A DNA stretch of 60,271 nt, from positions 35,001 through 95,271 of the forward strand of contig JAQGDQ010000792.1 of assembly GCA_030141605.1 (NCBI GenBank), in the 5' to 3' direction. This document shows, piece after piece, positions 11,701 to 22,166 of the stretch. The number at the start of each line of letters is the position of its first letter. The first letter of the stretch is position 1. The notes under the pieces were generated by a model. The model ran no database searches. It saw nothing but the letters and a program-made list of their open reading frames with translations, and was not told where the DNA came from. The DNA comes from Tubiluchus corallicola. Lineage: Eukaryota; Priapulida; Priapulimorpha; Priapulimorphida; Tubiluchidae. The position numbers and the translations under genes are program-made.

Positions 11701-14700
11701 TGATGATCTGAGGTAAAATAAATAGGCAGACAGTTAAAGCAAACTAGACCCAATTTTAAACTGTAGGTCAAGATAATCTAGTCTTTAAAATATTGAAAGG
11801 TGTCAAATATTCGGCGTCGTTAAAATGAAGCGTCGTTAAACCGGGAGTCGTTAAGCGAGGACTTACTGTACATGCTATTCTGATAAATGCCATGGTGTTC
11901 AACTTACGCTTTCTGTGTTCCAGTTCAATGTTATGCGCATCATCACTGCACTCTATGTCACTTGCTAGTTCCAGTAATGCAATATCATTTGCTAGAGAAA
12001 TGTCGTCATATTCTTCATGAACATGTGCAACAGAAACCTGTAACATTTCTTTATTATTCGGCTTAATATTCTGGCAAATCTTTACTTCTGAAGAGAAATA
12101 AAATATTCTACATAGTTGGTTAATAAAAACTTACAATGCTAAAGGCAAATGCGTCAGTCCAATCTAACCATGGCCTATTTCAAGGGGGGGGAGTGGGGAT
12201 ACTTTCCCGGGGCCTCGCGCCGTGGTAACATTATTTTTTCTTTATGAAAATATACAGTATAACTCCATATTTTCTCTTCGAAAATGCTTCTCCGGCGTTC
12301 TAGCAGTTCAAAAATTTGTCCCCCCCCGAGGAGGCCTGACACACCCCACTTCGCCGGGCCTCGCTTAGGCTGAAATAGGCTCTGGCTGTAACCCGAAAAG
12401 AGTATAAACAAAATTAAATTTTACGACGTATGGAAATTAAACATATTTACAACTATTTACAAAAATTAAAAATTATGATTTATTTAATTAATATAGCTGC
12501 GGATATATGAAATTCTGATGATAAAGTTTACACTCCTACAACTTTGTAATTATTTTCAATGTTGTATTATTTCCGTTCAGTCAAAAATTCTAGTTCTACC
12601 AACGGAACGACTTTATTTTTAAAAACTTTGTGTAATTATGTAAAAAAGTATGTAAGATTGATGAAACAAGAAAACTTACCATAATATAAATCTGTTACCA
12701 CCCTAAAACACTTGCAAGACCTGAAAATTTTGCAGACTAGACATAGAGCAATACAGCCCGTAGGAAAAGTTCAATGAAAGCAAACAATCGAAATCATTTT
12801 GAGGTGAACGGAGCTGCTAAATTTCTGAAAAAAAATCTAACCTCGATGCCCGGAGTTTCTGCTTTCCATATTTCATCATAGTCGTAAATAATGCTTCCAT
12901 AGATGATTCTAACATCATAACCATACATCGTTTTTAAACTGCAAATACAAAAAGTACTTATGAGCAAGGTTAGAGCTATGAAGAGCGAAGGCTATAATTC
13001 ACTTATCAAACTCCACATAATGACAAAGCCCAAATGCTAAGCTGATTGTATTAACAATAAGTAAGGACATAACATGCATGGTATGTAGAAAAGTTTCCCT
13101 CATAAGTACAGTTAGAGTAATGTAATGATGTAATGCACAGAGTGAAGATATCTACATTGCCCACGCCTTGCAGAGTTGGCCTTATGTACTTGGTTGCCAA
13201 GAGCACAGGTTGCCAGGACGACGGTTGCTAGGAAGTGCGTTTTTCGAGATCATTACTGGTGGCTAGACAACGAGTTTCTTAGTAACGGGTCGCCTAGGTG
13301 ACGGGTAGGAAATTCACTCAACTGTTGGCCAATGAAATTTTTCTGCTTGTTGCCATGGTAACGACTTATTAAGTGGCTAGGTAAGTTGTTGTTTATCTGT
13401 TGCTTACCTCACCGACCATGTACAGTTACTATATACAATGATTTTTGTAAACATAATTCATTCACTTATAATATCATATTCACTAGGGTGTTTAATAAAA
13501 AGTACTTGTAATATTGTCTAATATAATACAATTTAATATTATATAATATAACACAATATACTGTAATGTAATGAATGAAATATAATATAATATAATGTAA
13601 TGTAATGTAATGTAATGTAATGTAATGTAATGTAATGTATTGTGATATGATGTGATGTGATGTGATGCGACGTGATGTGATGTGATGTGATGTGATGTGA
13701 CGTGATATGATATGATGTGATGTGATATGATGTGATATGATGTGATGAGATATGATATGATATGATATGATGTGACGTGATATGATATGATGTGATGTGA
13801 TATGATGTGATATGATGTGATGAGATATGATATGATATGATATAACATAATACAACACAATACAACACAACACAACACAATACAATACAATACAATACAA
13901 TACAATACAATACAATACAATACAATACAATACAATACAATACAATACAATACAATACAATACAATACAATACAATACAATACAATACAATACAATACAA
14001 TACAATACAATACAATACAATACAATACAATACAATACAATACAATACAATACAATACAATACAATACAATACAATACAATACAATACAATACAATACAA
14101 TACAATACAATACAATACAATACAATACAATACAATACAATACAATACAATACAATACAATACAATACAATACAATACAATACAATACAATACAATACAA
14201 TACAATACAATACAATACAATACAATACAATACAATACAATACAATACAATACAATACAATACAATACAATACAATACAATACAATACAATACAATACAA
14301 TACAATACAATACAATACAATACAATACAATACAATACAATACAATACAATACAATACAATACAATACAACACAACACAACACAACACAATACAATATAA
14401 TACAATGTAATGTAATGTAACGTAACGTAATGTAGTAAAATATAACGTAATGTAATACAGTACAATACAATCAATGCAATGCAACGCAACGCAACACAAC
14501 ACAACACAACATAACATAACATTACATTACCTAATACTACAACCCGCGAGTTTAATTATTCTATGGATTCATTTCCTCAACAAGTTAACCATCTAATAAA
14601 CCCCTTTTCATTAGTCATACTAACGTAACAAGATATGGGATTCATTCACGAAAAAATGCAAAACTAATTTAAATCTGTTAATATACTAAGAGCTAAAACG

Positions 14701-17700
14701 TTTTTAATGATAAAATTAATTTTGTCTTATCTAGTTACGTTAGCACGAAAATGTTTGTCAGAAAATGTAACTAAAAGTGGTGTGAAATCATATAGTTTAA
14801 TATTCATTAATTTATTTGGCTTACAAATAATCTTTTCATAGTAACAATTTAGTTTTAGTTTTTTGATAATAATTTTTTACTTACACAGCACAATGTGCTG
14901 CAGTCAGGATCCAACGTTTGTAGATTATCGAGCCTCCGCAAAAGGGACGCCAGCCACAATCTCCCTCGTCACTACAAGCGTACGCTAATAGCACAACCTA
15001 AAATGTCGGTAAACAACCAATTATAGCAGTTCAGTTAAAGGACAAGAGAAAGTAGGTTTCCGAAAAATCAGTAAAATTCTTAAAAAATTATGCTACTTTA
15101 CAGCAATTCGCGTTAAAAGGAATTTTTGTTTGTTTTCATTTTAAATCCACCGCAGTACTGTTACGACGGCGCCATTACATGACGTCACTATATATATATA
15201 TAATAATCTTTATTTGCCATTAAAATACATTGATAATCACTGATAAAAACTTTACAGAGATGATCAATCAGTGTTAGTTAATAAAAACTTACACTGCTAA
15301 AGGCAAATGCGTCAGTGCAATCTAAACTACTGTGCAGTAATGGAAAGTAACGACGAATAAAATCAAACATATTGACAACTATGCACAAAAAAATGAAAAA
15401 AACTATGATTTAATTAATATGGCCGTGGATATATGAATTCTGAATTAGTGTGTATGTTGTCGTACTGGTGTGACGGTATTTCATATCTGGTTAATATTAG
15501 TGATTTTAATTTTGTTTTAAATGCTGATAGGGACTTGATTTGTTTAACCTGTAATGGTAGAGAATTCCAAAGTAGAATTGCTTGTTTGATTACAGAGTTC
15601 GTTCCGTAGTGGGTATTTGTCCTAATTTGTTTTAGATTGCTATGCCACATAAATCAGGGGAAGAAAAAGGAATGTTAAATTATGACCCAAAAAATGTTAA
15701 ATTATGACCCAAAAAACTTTCCATGCAAATCTATTACTTAGCATTTCGTTTACCTGCTGGAAGGATTTATGTAACTAGAAAAGAAAATTTTTAATTACTT
15801 AAAATGCTTTCACTAATTGGTAAAATGTCGCTGACTCACCCTCCAGGGTGCGCCACTCGCTAGCCAAAAACGCATTTTCAATCTTTTTGACAAGATACAG
15901 TAATTGAAAACTTTACTTAATTAGCAACATGTATGCAACGAATGCTCTGATTATTTTTTCAAATTTAACTTAATGTCATCAAAACTTGTTTCAAACGACC
16001 TACCATTAAAATGGCTGCGCCTAACGGTCATCGCGGGAGTTCAAATTTATACGTTTTATACAGCGTTACTGCCGATGCAAGCCATGCATACGAAAGGGTA
16101 GAATGTAAGTGGTATAAAATTTCGAGATGAATTTTTTAAGCTTTATGTAAGAGGAGGGTTTTCTTGTACTTTAAAGGAAGACAGGATACAGTAAATTATG
16201 AACTAATTATGTATTTAACAGAAGCCAAATAGGTAATGAATAAGCAGACCTGTAGAAAAGAAACTGATACAGTAAATTATGCACTAATTATGTATTTAAC
16301 AGAAGCCAAATAGGTAATGATTAAGCAGACCTGTAGAAAAGAAATTGATACAGTAAATTGTGCACTAATTATGTATTTAACAGAAGCCAAATAGGTAATG
16401 ATTAAGCAGACTAGTAGAAAAGAAATTGATACAGTCAATTATACAGTAATTAAGAAAAGCTAAATAGGTAATGATTAAGCAGACCTGTAGAAAAGAAATT
16501 GATACAGTCAATTATGCACTAATTATGTATTTAACAGAAGCCAAATAGGTAATGAATTAGCAGACTAGTAGAAAAGAAACTGATACAGTAAATTATGCAC
16601 TAATTATGTATTTAACAGAAGCCAGATAGGAAATGAATAAGAAGACCTGTAGAAAAGAAACTGATACAGTAAATTATGCACTAATTATGTATTTAAGAAA
16701 AGCTAAATAGGTAATGATTAAGCAGACCTGTAGAAAAGAAATTGATACAGTCAATTATGCACTAATTATGTATTTAACAGAAGCCAATTAGGTAATGATT
16801 AAGCAGACCTGTAGAAAAGAAACTGATACAGTAAATTATGCACTAATTATGTATTTAAGAAAAGCTAAATAGGTAATGATTAAGCAGACCTGAAGAAAAG
16901 AAATTGATACAGTAAATTATGCACTAATTATGTATTTAACAGAAGCCAATTAGGTAATGATTAAGCAGACCTGTAGAAAAGAAACTGATACAGTAAATTA
17001 TGCACTAATTATGTATTTAAGAAAAGCTAAATAGGTAATGATTAAGCAGACCTGAAGAAAAGAAATTGATACAGTAAATTATGCACTAATTATGTATTTA
17101 AAAAAAGCCAAATAGATAATGATTAAGCAGACCAGTAGAAAAGAAATTGATACAGTAAATTATGCACTAATTATGTATTTAACAGAAGCCAAATAGGTAA
17201 TGAATAAGCAGACCAGTAGAAAAGAAATTGATACAGTAAATTATGCACTAATTATGTATTTAACAGAAGCCAAATAGGTAATGAATAAGCAGACCTGTAG
17301 AAAAGAAATTGATACAGTAAATTATGCACTAATTATGTATTTAAGAAAAGCTAAATAGGTAATGATTAAGCAGACCTGTAGAAAAGAAATTGATACAGTC
17401 AATTATGCACTAATTATGTATTTAACAGAAGCCAATTAGGTAATGATTAAGCAGACCTGTAGAAAAGAAACTGATACAGTAAATTATGCACTAATTATGT
17501 ATTTAAGAAAAGCTAAATAGGTAATGATTAAGCAGACCTGAAGAAAAGAAATTGATACAGTAAATTATGCACTAATTATGTATTTAACAGAAGCCAAATA
17601 GGTAATGATTAAGCAGACCAGTAGAAAAGAAACTGATACAGTAAATTATGCACTAATTATGTATTTAACAGAAGCCAAATAGGTAATGAATAAGCAGACC

Positions 17701-19678
17701 TGTAGAAAAGAAATTGATACAGTAAATTATGCACTAATTATGTATTTAACAGAAGCCAAATACGTAATGACTAAGCAGACCTGTAGAAAAGAAATTGATA
17801 CAGTAAATTATGCACTAATTATGTATTTAACAGAAGCCAAATAGGTAATGACTAAGCAGACCTGTAGAAAAGAAATTGATACAGTAAATTATGCACTAAT
17901 TATGTATTTAACAAAAGCTAAATAGGTAATGATTAAGCAGACCTGTAGAAAAGAAATTGATACAGTCAATTATGCACTAATTATGTATTTAACAGAAGCC
18001 AATTAGGTAATGATTAAGCAGACCTGTAGAAAAGAAACTGATACAGTAAATTATGCACTAATTATGTATTTAAGAAAAGCTAAATAGGTAATGATTAAGC
18101 AGACCTGTAGAAAAGAAATTGATACAGTCAATTATGCACTAATTATGTATTTAACAGAAGCCAAATAGGTAATGAATTAGCAGACTAGTAGAAAAGAAAC
18201 TGATACAGTAAATTATGCACTAATTATGTATTTAACAGAAGCCAGATAGGAAATGAATAAGAAGACCTGTAGAAAAGAAACTGATACAGTAAATTATGCA
18301 CTAATTATGTATTTAAGAAAAGCTAAATAGGTAATGATTAAGCAGACCTGTAGAAAAGAAATTGATACAGTAACTTAAACACTAATTATGCATTTACAAA
18401 AGTTTTTAATAAAGTTGTGTTGTTTTAACTATAAATTTTTTTGTGTATCAAAAAAGTACAAAGTAGTTTTGAAGTACAAAAAATATTTTTCTTTACCGCT
18501 TGTGGAAATTGTTGAGGGTCAGCTGCATCTCCCCCGACAATGAAATTACTTGTGTCGCTTCTCTTGAGTCTTCTGCCACCCCCGTCTAAGGCGAAACTTG
18601 TGTCACGTCTTACTCCTCCTCCATACCAGGGAAATCTTTCGTTAGCTGTAAAATCAATAGTTTTATACTCGTTGGCAACACGTGTTGCAAAGATGAATTC
18701 TTTTTTGTTCCTATTTGTGGAGTTAAAGAGCATTGCTGAGCCCACAGTGCAGTAACGTGTCATGTTTGTGTCAAAACTTTAATCACCTTCTGTTCTGTAG
18801 ATGTAGGACAGATATTTTATTACATTTAAGACTTACTGCACAAATTTTCTTTCTTTTGTTTTTTGGTTTTTTGTTTTGCATTCATTATTTAACTACATTT
18901 TCGTTCATTTGCTGCATTTTAGTTCACTCGCTGCATTTATGATTTAACCAGATTGCTTGCTTTTTTGTTGTTGCATTCATGACTTGTTCAGTTGTTGTTT
19001 TAATATTTAACTGCATTATTTGCTTGCTTTTTTCCATTGGTATAATTATAATATAACTGCTTTGCATTTTGTTTATTTGCTACACTTAAGACCTAACCAC
19101 GTATTTATTCACTTAACCATGTGATCTGCATGCTTTATAATATTTCTAAGTTATATAGGGGTGGCTGACTCGATGACCTCCTGGTCTTTCGCCACCCCAT
19201 CTCTACACACTTTACATAATTTGTTGTATTTGCGCTATAAATATCATATTAGAGATAAATAAACCTTTGAATTGAATTGAATTGAATTATTAATGAAACA
19301 GGATTCATAAAACCAGTAGAATTTGATAATACAAAATATATTTTGTGCCATTCAATTTTTATCAATCAAATTGTACATTTCATCTGGGCGTTGTTTCACA
19401 TTGTTGCGTGGCTATTGTTTACTATTATTGGTTAGTGAGGCCTGGTGAGTTGATTTATTGTGCTGTACTAAATCTTGCAATGCTCAAAAACAAACTGATA
19501 GCTGATCATATGGTCAAACAACTGATTCATTTTCACCAAATAGATCGTTCGGACTGTAAAGCTGTCTTATTATCTCTTTTATACAATTTTATTACTTCAA
19601 TTACTTCAATTACTTACCAGTAACGGTTGCAGTAAGTGTTAACAGAAATACTGCGATGATGTTACACTCTTGGTGCAT
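8703..19678 (-). CDS. Secreted chymotrypsin-fold serine protease (S1A), complete, 8 exons, 315 aa
   Basis: Exons in transcript order: 19678-19618, 18645-18497, 14997-14885, 12938-12842, 12037-11908, 11129-11054, 10304-10175, 8894-8703. All introns are GT-AG, every split codon is completed, and the sum is 948 bp. Residues 1-21 are a signal peptide. A propeptide carries a dibasic RRLKR, followed by the new N-terminus [13 protein letters not shown] (I56). Catalytic His105 sits in [17 protein letters not shown], Asp158 in NDIALLEL and Ser255 in GDSGGAL, followed by [17 protein letters not shown]. The family is a secreted S1A endopeptidase. The S1 base (position 189) is Ser249, as in chymotrypsin, not the Asp of trypsin. 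The residue before IVGG is Phe55, not Arg or Lys. The usual TGWG is CGHG here. Introns 2, 3 and 7 carry large tandem arrays. The substrate is unknown; neighbouring secreted Gln-rich proteins are only a guess. Confidence 0.9.
8960..9300. repeat. Degenerate roughly 55-bp tandem repeat in protease intron 7
   Basis: About six diverged units built on ATAATGAAGCCATACAGTTG followed by a TTAAAATTTGAAT core. No coding evidence. Confidence 0.6.
9420..10150. repeat. 41-bp minisatellite in protease intron 7
   Basis: About 18 units of 41 bp with core GGTATGGGTTCGGTATCACT and AAGTAAAATAAGAAAA. Variants (TCGGT/TCAGT/CCGGT) recur across the array. It abuts the donor of the exon ending at 10175. Confidence 0.9.
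10569..11027 (+). pseudogene. Possible LINE ORF2 C-terminal remnant, antisense in protease intron 6
   Basis: Two frames in the same register, split by one TAG at about 10770. The second half reads [20 protein letters not shown]. This resembles a motif I recall near the end of some LINE-like ORF2 proteins (roughly SAFAKFRCGVAPLRIETGR). No reverse transcriptase core remains. It lies opposite to and between protease exons. Recognition rests on one motif. Confidence 0.4.
12110..12530. repeat. Intronic segmental duplicate, copy 1 (partner 15275-15445)
   Basis: The flanks match 15275-15445 in the same gene; shared text includes AATAAAAACTTACA, CTAAAGGCAAATGCGTCAGT and TTAATTAATATGG-like sequence. 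In this copy a GC-rich element (12173-12380) interrupts the similarity. Confidence 0.65.
12173..12380. mobile_element. GC-rich short TIR element, copy 1
   Basis: 208 bp bounded by a perfect 10-bp inverted repeat (GCCTATTTCA ... TGAAATAGGC). It is GC-rich with G and C homopolymers, unlike its AT-rich setting. It contains TCCATATTTTCTCTTCGAAA, shared in inverse orientation with 31203-31640. It interrupts an intronic duplicate, so it arrived later. No target-site duplication is clear. Confidence 0.6.
13555..14525. repeat. Long pentanucleotide satellite, mainly (TACAA)n
   Basis: A run of pure TACAA repeats of roughly 500 bp (about 13866-14370) is flanked by related pentamers (GTAAT, GTGAT, ATGAT, CACAA, GCAAC). 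Three overlapping minus-strand frames of 327-341 codons (YCIVL repeats) arise only from the five-base period. It lies in protease intron 3. Confidence 0.95.
15036..16180 (+). mobile_element. TTAAAGGACAAG-family MITE, copy 1, split by a LINE fragment
   Basis: The two halves (15036-15190 and 15650-16180) match 46365-47022 in order. Shared text includes TTTGTTTGTTTTCATTTTAAAT in part, CACCCTCCAGGGTGCGCCACTC in part and ACGAATGCTCTGA. The ends are related inverted repeats (TTAAAGGACAAGA and TCTTGTACTTTAA). It lies in protease intron 2. Confidence 0.65.
15191..15649 (-). mobile_element. 5'-truncated LINE, last part of ORF2 and 3' end
   Basis: On the minus strand the frame (15650-15414) reads [14 protein letters not shown] and then [14 protein letters not shown]. 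This is the common end of jockey/CR1-like LINE ORF2 proteins (LWN-x-LP, then an F-K-x-x-L-K helix). The 3' end runs through TAATAATCTTTATT-complement into (TA)n. It is inserted in the MITE described at 15036-16180. Confidence 0.65.
16190..18385. repeat. 81-bp satellite in protease intron 2
   Basis: About 27 units of roughly 81 bp, with TTATGCACTAATTATGTATT, AGCCAAATAGGTAATGA and GCAGACCTGTAGAAAAGAAA. Some units are shorter. On the gene's sense strand each unit carries a pyrimidine tract and CAG (TTTCTTTTCTACAG), a good 3' splice-site look-alike. Confidence 0.95.
19120..19292 (+). mobile_element. LINE/SINE-like 3' tail with (TTGAA)n
   Basis: Sequence ending AGATAAATAAACCTTTGAAT runs into four (TTGAA) units. 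The preceding GGTGGCTGACTCGATGACCT region contains no usable frame. Confidence 0.45.
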
Positions 19679-19760
19679 AATTGCAATGTTCACGTATGTA
19701 TACTTGTCCTTTGAGTAAATTCATGTAGAATTTTTGCATAAACCAGGCTCGCTTGGTCCT

Positions 19761-19768
19761 CTTAAATA
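19761..19768 (-). promoter_or_regulatory. TATA-like element of the protease gene (tentative)
   Basis: Reads TATTTAAG on the minus strand, about 85 bases before the protease ATG. That is a plausible distance if the 5' leader is short. No other core element was recognised. Confidence 0.3.
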
Positions 19769-20179
19769 GTGCTTCCATTTTGCTTGACATTTGTGATTCA
19801 TTTCAACCGGATCTCTAAAAAATGTAAGTGAGATCATGACAATATTTGTACAAGATGTAGGTATTGTTCTCCTTTTACAGGTGTGCCAATTTTGCCAAAT
19901 AAAACGAAAATTTGATCGTCTTTCAATCGTGATAGCCATTACTTTCTCTTCGTTGCACTTTGATGAGTCACCAACCGCGTCGAGAACATCGCTAGTATGG
20001 CGGCTCTCGAGTAAAAGTGTTTATTCAAGGTTGCATGGATCCACCCTTGAAAACATGTTTCATGGTATACATTTAACTCTGTGTAAACTAGTTTTGGATT
20101 CATTCTCAAATAGCCGTGTTATCACTTGTATATAGGCTTCCTTCTCAGAAGGTATATATAGTTGTAATCGTGCCAAAAA

Positions 20180-20235
20180 TTTTCCTATTATTATTATTGT
20201 TATTATTATTACTATTATTATTATTATTATTGTTA

Positions 20236-20303
<68 letters not shown>

Positions 20304-20690
20304 ATTATTATTATTAATATTAGCATTTAGTTCTATTTTTCACTGCCTAAAACGTAACATTTAGCTCTATTTTTCTCTGCCTAAAACGTAACATTTACCC
20401 CTATTTTTCTCTACATAAAACGTAGCATTTAGCTCTATTTTTTCTCTGCCTAAAACGTAGCATTTAGCTCTATTTTTTCTCTGCCTAAAACGTAGCATTT
20501 AGCTCAATTTTTCTCTACCTAAAACGTAGCATTTAGCTCAATTTTTCTCTGCCTAAAGCGTAACATTTAGCTCTATTTTTCACTGCCTAAAACGTAGCAT
20601 TTAGCCCTATTTTTCTCTACCTAAAACGTAACATTTAGCTCTATTTTTCTCTACCTAAAACGTAACATTTAGCTCAATTTTAGACAAATA
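20180..20690. repeat. (TTA)n microsatellite followed by a 34-bp minisatellite
   Basis: (TTA)n at about 20185-20320, then about ten 34-bp units (20325-20680) with AAAACGTAGCATTTAGCTC and ATTTTTCTCTGCC. It lies between the protease promoter and SQP-A. Confidence 0.9.
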
Positions 20691-21290
20691 CGTACTGTAG
20701 ACTAGACTCCCGAAGTTTGAATTACCCAACTGTACGGCTCTTTTATTTGCTTCTTCCGTGAATTCGTTTAACTAAATCTTGTAGCATTTTGTTCATTTGT
20801 GCTCTCTCATAGGAAACAGATTACTGGTAAATATAACACGCAGGGTTCTGCATAGATTTCAAGCAGTAGTGACTTGAAATACTTTCACACTTAACACAGC
20901 ACAACTGCTTTATGTGGTAAGACATTATAAATATATTTTACAAAACACTAAAAAAAACTTTTTAAGATTTAAAACTGATTTAAATATAAAACAAAACAAA
21001 CGAACACTATATCAAAATAGATTATTTATTTTTGATTACATATCATTTTTCTTATCATTTATATCATTTATATAATATAAATATTATATTTATATCATCA
21101 CAATGTTTCCACTGCACATTTACCATATTATTAGCTGAAGATGGTTCCTACTGTGCAGTGGAATTTTTCATTGATTTTTAAAGAAAAATTGATATGAAAT
21201 TCCCTGATATAGTTGAAAATTCATCAAACTAATAAATTGCCTGTAAATTTATTAAAAGTTTGAATTTTTAAAAGAAACTGAGCAGTAGCC
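20691..21290. other. No gene recognised
   Basis: AT-rich. TTTATT near 21247 would be AATAAA on the minus strand and could end the SQP-A transcript; in that case the 81-bp array at 21290-22000 would be in its 3' UTR. Confidence 0.35.
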
Positions 21291-22000
21291 TTACGTTTGA
21301 CTTGATTTCACCAAAAATATCCGGTATATGTTTGGACAGTTGGTCATACATTACAGAGATGAGTAGTAGGCCTACATTTGACTTGATTTCACCAAAAATG
21401 TCCGGTATATGTTTGGACAGTTGGTCATACATTACAGAGATGAGTAGTAGGCCTACATTTGACTTGATTTCACCAAAAATATCCAGTATATTTTTGGACA
21501 CTTGGGTCATATATTAAGAACTGAGTAGTAGGCCTACATTTGACTTGATTTCACCAAAAAGATCGGTATATGTTTGGACAGTTGGTCATACATTACAGAG
21601 ATGAGTAGTAGGCCTACATTTGACTTGATTTCACCAAATATATCCGGTATATTTTTGGACAATTGGTCATACGTTACAGAGATGAGAAGTAGGCCTACAT
21701 TTGACTTGATTTCACCAAAAATATCCGGTATATGTTTGGACAGTTGGTCATACATTACAGAGATGAGTAGTAGGCCTACATTTGATTTGATTTCACCAAA
21801 TATATCCGGTATATTTTTGGACAATTGGTCATACGTTACAGAGATGAGTAGTAGGCCTACATTTGACTTGATTTCACCAAAAATATCCGGTATATGTTTG
21901 GACAGTTGGTCATACATTACAGAGATGAGTAGTAGGCCTACATTTGACTTGATTTCACCAAAAATATCCGGTATATTTTTTGGACACTTGGTCCACAAGT
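21290..22000. repeat. 81-bp minisatellite just downstream of SQP-A
   Basis: About nine units of 81 bp with TTGACTTGATTTCACCAAAA, ATATCCGGTATATGTTTGGA and GAGTAGTAGGCCTACAT. The period is 27 codons, so both strands stay open for long stretches; these frames are by-products of the period. Confidence 0.9.
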
Positions 22001-22166
22001 TACAGCATATTATGTTCCTTCAACCACCTTGTTCACAAGTTCTAAAAAGACTTTTCCAGTGTGCATACTACTACTCGCAATCCCTCTACCAATTATTCCA
22101 CTAGACCATCACATATAGCACCTAAAATTTTAAATACAACCATTGAAATCCGTAGCACGAGTCACT

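Noticed and set aside
13466-14522. Three long minus-strand frames (327-341 codons) of YCIVL repeats
   Set aside because: They follow only from the pentanucleotide satellite, which stays open in all three registers; there is no start context, domain or splice signal.
18425-18763. 112-codon minus-strand frame taken as a whole gene
   Set aside because: Only 18497-18645 is coding (protease exon 2); both sides are intron, with CAG and GTAAAG borders.
21268-22104. Open frames over the 81-bp array on both strands
   Set aside because: The period is a multiple of three and lacks stops, so both strands are open; codon content follows the repeat.
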